Assembly: GCA_963924555.1 (NCBI GenBank)
Contig: OZ004583.1
Location: forward strand, 7,888,582 to 7,952,581
Length of the DNA stretch: 64,000 nt
Source of the DNA: Crambe crambe
Taxonomy: Eukaryota; Porifera; Demospongiae; Poecilosclerida; Crambeidae
Reading direction: 5' to 3'
Shown here: positions 59,679 through 64,000 of the stretch, piece after piece
How positions within the stretch are numbered: the stretch's first letter is position 1
How the letters are laid out: each line of letters begins with the position of its first letter
Notes under the pieces: generated by a model
Databases searched by the model: none
Told to the model about the DNA's origin: nothing
What the model saw: only the letters and a program-made list of their open reading frames with translations
Position numbers and translations under genes: made by a program

Positions 59679-61306
59679 ATGCTGTATTTTATAATACTTC
59701 TAGTATTTCTCTGTAAATCGTCAAAGTCAACTACACTAGACTGTTCCAGGACCAGGTCCTGTCCTGGAAACGAGTTTCACTGTGAATGTCAAGCTTCCTT
59801 TGTTCTGAGGTGGACTGTTAGGCTTCCAGATGGCATGCTGTGTATGAATGAATATGGTCGTGGTTATGCTGTTGGTGTGAGAGAGCCTTTAGATACTTGT
59901 CCAGCAAGTGTGATACTCTCTAACCAAACCAATAACAATTTCACTTCGAGCCTTGACATCAACCTAACAAATCAGACAACTGTAAGTTGTCAAGGTATAG
60001 ATGGAACTAAGACACTGACTCTAAATACAACAAGTAAGTGAATTATTCACTGTATGCTTTAGTTATTCATCATGTGTCATTATTTATAGCCTCCCCTTCA
60101 TCTCCAATGAACTTGAACTTCAGCTTAAATGATAGGAGTGTAAGACTGCAATGGGACCCTCCCCTGGACAATGGTGGAGTACCCATCACTGGTTATCAGA
60201 TCTTCATCAACTCATCTGAAGATGTATTAGTCAGTAATGACACTGAAGCGACCATTGTCCTGAATTCCACTGGAAAATACTTCATACAAATAAGAGCCAT
60301 CAACTGTATTTGTGTTGGTTCTGATTTATCAGTCTCTATCCATATCACAGGTACATACATTACATTAACTATAGCTTACATGTAAATTATTTCATATAGA
60401 TCCTTGTGAACCACCACCCAACAGTTCCCTCCCCATTGGACTTCACATTGTGTCTGTGGAAAGAAATCTCTTAGTTTTCCAATGTGAAGAGGGACTAGTC
60501 CCACAGGAGACAGTGATGGCGACATGTCAACCAGATGGGACCTGGAACCCTGACCTTCTTAACTATTCCTGTGACATAGTGCCCACCAGAACAGGTTATC
60601 ATAGCAGGTTGCTACATAAGTATAAGCTTGTATCCATGGAGAGTACTACACTGTCTATTGTAATAGGACTGTGTGCAATAGCTACACATAATCATGTAGT
60701 CTATGAGGCCATAATGATATTATCTTCTGTTATACTGCTTCCCCTCCATGGTAATGCAATTAAATAACTTTTGATCATGTGATAGACTCAGATTGTGGTC
60801 CAGTCTTATGTCAGCTGAGAAACAATAATTCTAGTACCAAGGAAGGGACCACTGTGTCCTTGCAGTGTGACGAGGGATTGCTTTCCTCTGCTAGTGAAGT
60901 CACTGCAGTTTGTGTCAGTGGTGGGTGGGAAGTATTGAGCAGTTCATTCACTAGTAAGTATTCCATCTACGATCATGAATGATTAATCTTTTCTGTTATA
61001 TAAACCATTTATCTAGCAACAATGGACATTCTACCATCTCCATTGAGTACTTCCTCCATCATTGCAATAGTTGTACCAACATCACTGGTTGCTATTGTCT
61101 TGCTGTACACATGTGGACTAGTGACTGGAATATTTATTCAACGAAGGATCAGTAGGCTCCATTCAGATGACTCACATCTGCAAACAAGGTCACATGATCT
61201 CCCACAGTCCACTGTAGCTGCTCAACTAGTTCCAGAATATGAAGAAGTTTCAAAAATTGAGCTGCAAGAAAATGTTTCTTATGGACCTGTAGGCTCTAAG
61301 TCTTAG
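59679..61306 (+). CDS. Receptor copy 8: class-A N-domain, FN3, CCP x2, TM, tail
   Basis: Five exons: 59679-60033, 60090-60350, 60400-60594, 60792-60953, 61017-61306; 420 aa, phase 1 throughout. Signal peptide MLYFIILLVFLCKSSKS. The class-A N-domain has CPGNEFHCECQ, VLRWTVRLPDG and VSCQGIDGTKTLTLN, and is closest to copy 4. FN3 has LQWDPPLDNGGVPITGYQIF, with NCICVGSD carrying an extra Cys. CCP2 starts DCGPVLCQL, one Pro fewer than its sisters (a 3-nt deletion). The TM exon uses a TCTAG acceptor instead of TCCAG. The tail is the short form PEYEEVSKIEL with VSYGPV. It is the last complete copy. Confidence 0.85.
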
Positions 61307-61415
61307 ACAACTATAGTCCTTTTTTACCATGGCAATTATTTATACATTGATGATATGACAGTAAGGGTTCAGTAAGACTATGAGTATAGCTAGTAGCTAT
61401 CTGATTCAGTTCACA

Positions 61416-61429
61416 TTCAGTTCTGGAAT
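61416..61429 (+). promoter_or_regulatory. Terminal promoter relic at the 3' edge of the array
   Basis: TTCAGTTCTGGAAT, then GGGAAGCTAGCTAGC and a CGCAGTAACCCATG remnant of the GCGCAGCAACCC box, copies the class-A 5' flank. No receptor exon follows, so the array is truncated here. Confidence 0.5.
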
Positions 61430-61493
61430 GGGAAGCTAGCTAGCTAGCAAGTAGATTAGTAGCTCCCACGCAGTAACCCATGCTATTAGTATA

Positions 61494-61637
61494 GGTAATC
61501 ACATGCTTTTGAGTGCAATTTGGGTATAATTGCATGAGAAACTGGCTAGGTAATTGCACGAGGCGAAGCCGAGTGCAATTTTTAGACAGTTTCGAATGCA
61601 ATTATACCCAAATTGCACGAAAAAGCATGTGATTGCC
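61494..61637. mobile_element. Palindromic MITE with CGAGGCGAAGCCGAG centre
   Basis: About 61494-61548 and 61583-61637 are inverted repeats (AATCACATGCTTTTGAGTGC against GCACGAAAAAGCATGTGATT). Inside lies a second palindrome, AATTGCACGAGGCGAAGCCG continuing AGTGCAATT. Fragments (GAGTGCAATTATAAAACTAC and ATTGCACGCG) recur near 61955-62000, so more than one insertion is present. Confidence 0.8.
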
Positions 61638-61663
61638 TATTAATCATGTGGTAGATTACTTGT

Positions 61664-61917
61664 ATCAGCCAGGCAGCTGCATGTAGGAAGCTGTTAGCTA
61701 ATATGAACCTGTAATGCTTGCCACAAAACGCTTACATAAGCCTAGTGGGTTGGCCAACAATCCACTTAGATAAGCCTAGCACCTACAATTCACTTTGAAA
61801 AAACGTAGAAATAGCCGACCATCTTCAGAAACATCGTTCAGCCAGGCAGCTGCATGTAGGAAGCTGTTAGCTAATTGAACCTGTAATGCTTGCCTACCAT
61901 CTTTAGAAACATCGTTA
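61664..61917. repeat. Direct duplication of about 58 nt plus a 21-nt satellite
   Basis: CAGCCAGGCAGCTGCATGTA continuing GGAAGCTGTTAGCTAAT...CTGTAATGCTTGCC occurs at 61665-61722 and 61838-61894. ACCATCTTCAGAAACATCGTT (61818) recurs as ACCATCTTTAGAAACATCGTT (61897). Confidence 0.8.
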
Positions 61918-62530
61918 CTATGGCTATTAATTGTCTGCACATGCGCAGATGTAGGAGTGCAATTATAAAACTACGAGTGCAATTATTAGGGATTAATTGC
62001 ACGCGAACTAATGCAGTCTAATCGCCACCGTGAAATATACGGAAATTTAATTACGCGATGATGTCACGCCGGAAGTTATAATAATTTATTGATTCCGGAA
62101 GTATCACTAATTCATAGTCTTTCTTCAGTGCCATTCTTGTTTTTCTGTATTTGAAGAAAGAGAAAATTACTTCAAGCTTCAGTCAAAAGGTAGGGAAGTA
62201 GGTTACCATTGTGTTTGTACTGCCTACACAATTCCTCAGTAAAATATTATGCGTTGAAGTACATAGTGTAGCTTAACCATTATGTTCATGTTTACAATAA
62301 GGACTATCTTTTTTCAAGAAAGAAGCTTGGACACAAAAGGTCTTAATGTCATTTCACACCCTATTACATGTAGAAGTTATATACACAATTGCAGCATGTA
62401 GCATGCTCTATTCAGCAAATGGCCCACCCTCCACTATAGCTAACTTATGAAACAACATCAATAATATCGGTGTATAGAAGGCTATTATTAGTGCTCTGAG
62501 TCACAAAAAACATGGCTTAGAATTTCATTG
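61918..62530. other. Non-coding stretch
   Basis: No gene seen. It contains the MITE fragments near 61955-62000 and a CACATGCGCAGATG word at about 61936 that could be a promoter-type motif but has no gene after it. Confidence 0.4.
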
Positions 62531-63253
62531 ATCATCTTCGATGTCTTCTTCATCACTTGTTTCAGCCATTTCCTTTTTATTGTCATTCATTTCTTCCAGT
62601 TCCATGTGATGAAGATCTTCATCTTTCTGTTCCTGGTGATATGTGTTAGCACACCCAGTGCATTGGCAACCAGGGCCACATTTGCTATGGTTTTTTCTGT
62701 ATTTGCATCTCAGTGTTGTGCAACTTGCAGCCTTTCAAGACATACTCAAGTCTTCTATTGGCCTATTGGCCTTGGCAATGTTGCCATTGGTGTCCCACAC
62801 CACATCAAGTTTTCCATTTTCCCTTTTCCATCCATACTCAACAAGTGCTGCATCATAATAATTAGCTATATAGAATGGGCAGTGAGCTAGCAATCTTTAT
62901 AAATGTAGCTAGCTATAATGAAGCTGCATGCAATCAACCAAATATAATATAGGTTTGCCCCAAGCTGCATAGCTATGTACATACTACATACCTGGTAACT
63001 CAATCAGTTGCCAAGTGCCACAACTCCAAAACCCATAGACATTTATGCCAGTGGAGCCTCAGTGCATCAGTTGTAGGAACATTATGACTCTCTAGATCTG
63101 CCTTCATCCATACTCTTCTTCGAATAATGTCTAGCCATTCCTTACGTTTGCGAGTATCATTGCATGCCACGGCTCCTAAATTATTCAATATCTTCACCAG
63201 CTCAAGACTACCTCCATGACAAAGGATCATAGGTGTAGGAAGGAGTTCGGAAG

Positions 63254-63290
<37 letters not shown>

Positions 63291-63950
63291 AGGGGGGCAT
63301 TGCCCCCTCACATTCCACAATCTATTTTGGTTCTTTTTAAGGCATAATAATAAATATTATGACGACAACAGTGAGCATGGTAAACATGTACCTAGTTTTG
63401 CAAGGTGCATGCACACTTGTTACAATCTCACAGTATTACACTTGCCCCCCCCCCCCCCCCCCCCCCCCTTTCCTACACCTATCACAGTTATCATGCCACA
63501 TCTAGGAATTTTCATGAGAGGAAGGCTCACTCACCACACTCTCCATGCTTGTATACATACTTGACATGCTGCTTGTGGGTTTTGCCTGCTCAAACACAAC
63601 CTTGGAGTGCTTGAGTTGTAAGACTACATTGCTGAAAAGCCTGTAACAGTGACTACAGATGGTACTTGATGTAGTGAGTGCTGATGTTTCAATACATATG
63701 GTGGTAAGATACGAGTTAACCAGGTCTGATTCAGGGCAATGTCTGGTGTGCATTTTGGTTTGCTGTTGCAGGATGAGCATGCATGGCTGCGGGGCATATA
63801 GTGCATTTTGCATGTAGGTGTAATGACCCTTGCACAGTGGGGTGTCCTGCTCAGAACCAGAGATAATATGATTCCCAAGTATATGGATTGAAGGGATGTT
63901 GGTGAAGCCATCTGTGTTCGTCTGTATGTATCCTTATTATACCCAGCCAC
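62531..63950 (-). pseudogene. Decayed mobile-element-type ORF with CXC-like cluster
   Basis: On the minus strand, three blocks in order look like one protein. First, 63502 to about 63920: HCPESDLVNSYLTTICIETS and then STICSHCYRLFSNVV, a C..C zinc-binding look. Second, 63000 to about 63230: HGGSLELVKILNNLGAVAC, later PTTDALRLHWHKCLWVLELW. Third, about 62531-62860: LVEYGWKRENGKLDVVWDTN, a stop and frame change, then LRCKYRKNHSKCGPGCQCTG (CXC-like) and a Glu/Asp-rich end. From memory the order resembles repetitive genes of sponges and cnidarians that carry C-terminal CXC clusters, probably transposon-derived; this was not checked. At least one frameshift/stop and an inserted element (63229-63482) interrupt it. 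Confidence 0.48.
63229..63482. mobile_element. Element with ATAGGTGTAGGAA ends and G/C runs
   Basis: ATAGGTGTAGGAA (63229-63241) and TTCCTACACCTAT (63470-63482) are inverted ends, followed inwards by a run of about 31 G (63257-63288) on one side and about 22 C (63446-63467) on the other. It sits inside the mobile-element ORF. The homopolymer runs are likely to be length-unstable or mis-assembled. Confidence 0.72.
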
Positions 63951-64000
63951 TCCACAGTATCCCTTCTTCCTAGTAAGTTTGTCTCTCCATCTGGGGTTGA

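Noticed and set aside
63258-63288. Proline-rich protein segment encoded by the C-run
   Set aside because: The poly-Pro comes from a homopolymer inside an inserted element and is not a coding domain.

Overview
The window is metazoan nuclear DNA, most likely from a sponge (demosponge-like). Introns are short (about 60 to 1400 nt) with GT/AG junctions. The DNA is AT-rich and full of microsatellites, minisatellites, foldback elements and GCTAGCTAGC/ACGTACGT-type runs. Gene content is animal: an AMPK-related kinase, an ALDH1/2 enzyme and FN3/sushi receptors. The sponge assignment is inference; the sequence only shows that this is an intron-rich, repeat-rich animal genome.

Layout. 1-1000 is non-coding with a foldback element. 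1007-2036 (-) is a broken cysteine-rich secreted-type gene. 2551-4207 (-) holds two clear exons of a HEMK1/PrmC-type glutamine methyltransferase, plus a probable frameshifted upstream exon near 4941. About 4970-30890 is a 26 kb gene-poor stretch of tandem repeats, foldbacks and MITEs, with one plausible unassigned exon (25204-25446, -). 30893-32610 (-) is a complete five-exon CAMK-group Ser/Thr kinase gene. 32611-38295 is repeats and non-coding. 38296-40662 (+) is a two-exon ALDH1/2 gene with a hAT-like element inserted exactly at its splice donor. 40921-42350 (+) is a small signal peptide/TM/Pro-rich protein with a PPxY motif. 42600-43975 (-) is a dead non-LTR reverse transcriptase.

44059-61306 (+) is the main feature: a tandem array of single-pass receptor genes. 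I can splice six intact copies (374 to 436 aa), and there are two pseudogene copies, two orphan TM/tail exons, one orphan FN3-like exon, an exon-1 relic and promoter relics. Each intact copy has a signal peptide, a variable Cys-containing N-terminal domain, FN3, one or two sushi (CCP) domains, a TM helix, and a short tail with a YEEV-type tyrosine and an ITIM-consensus tyrosine (VSYGPV). All internal junctions are phase 1. N-terminal exons fall into three diverged classes while the FN3, CCP and TM/tail exons are nearly uniform. N-terminal class and body type are combined differently in different copies. This architecture fits a rapidly evolving recognition or immune-type receptor cluster with inhibitory-type signalling, though the function is inference.

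61307-64000 holds palindromic MITEs and a decayed mobile-element ORF (-) with a CXC-like cysteine cluster, interrupted by an element with G/C-run ends.
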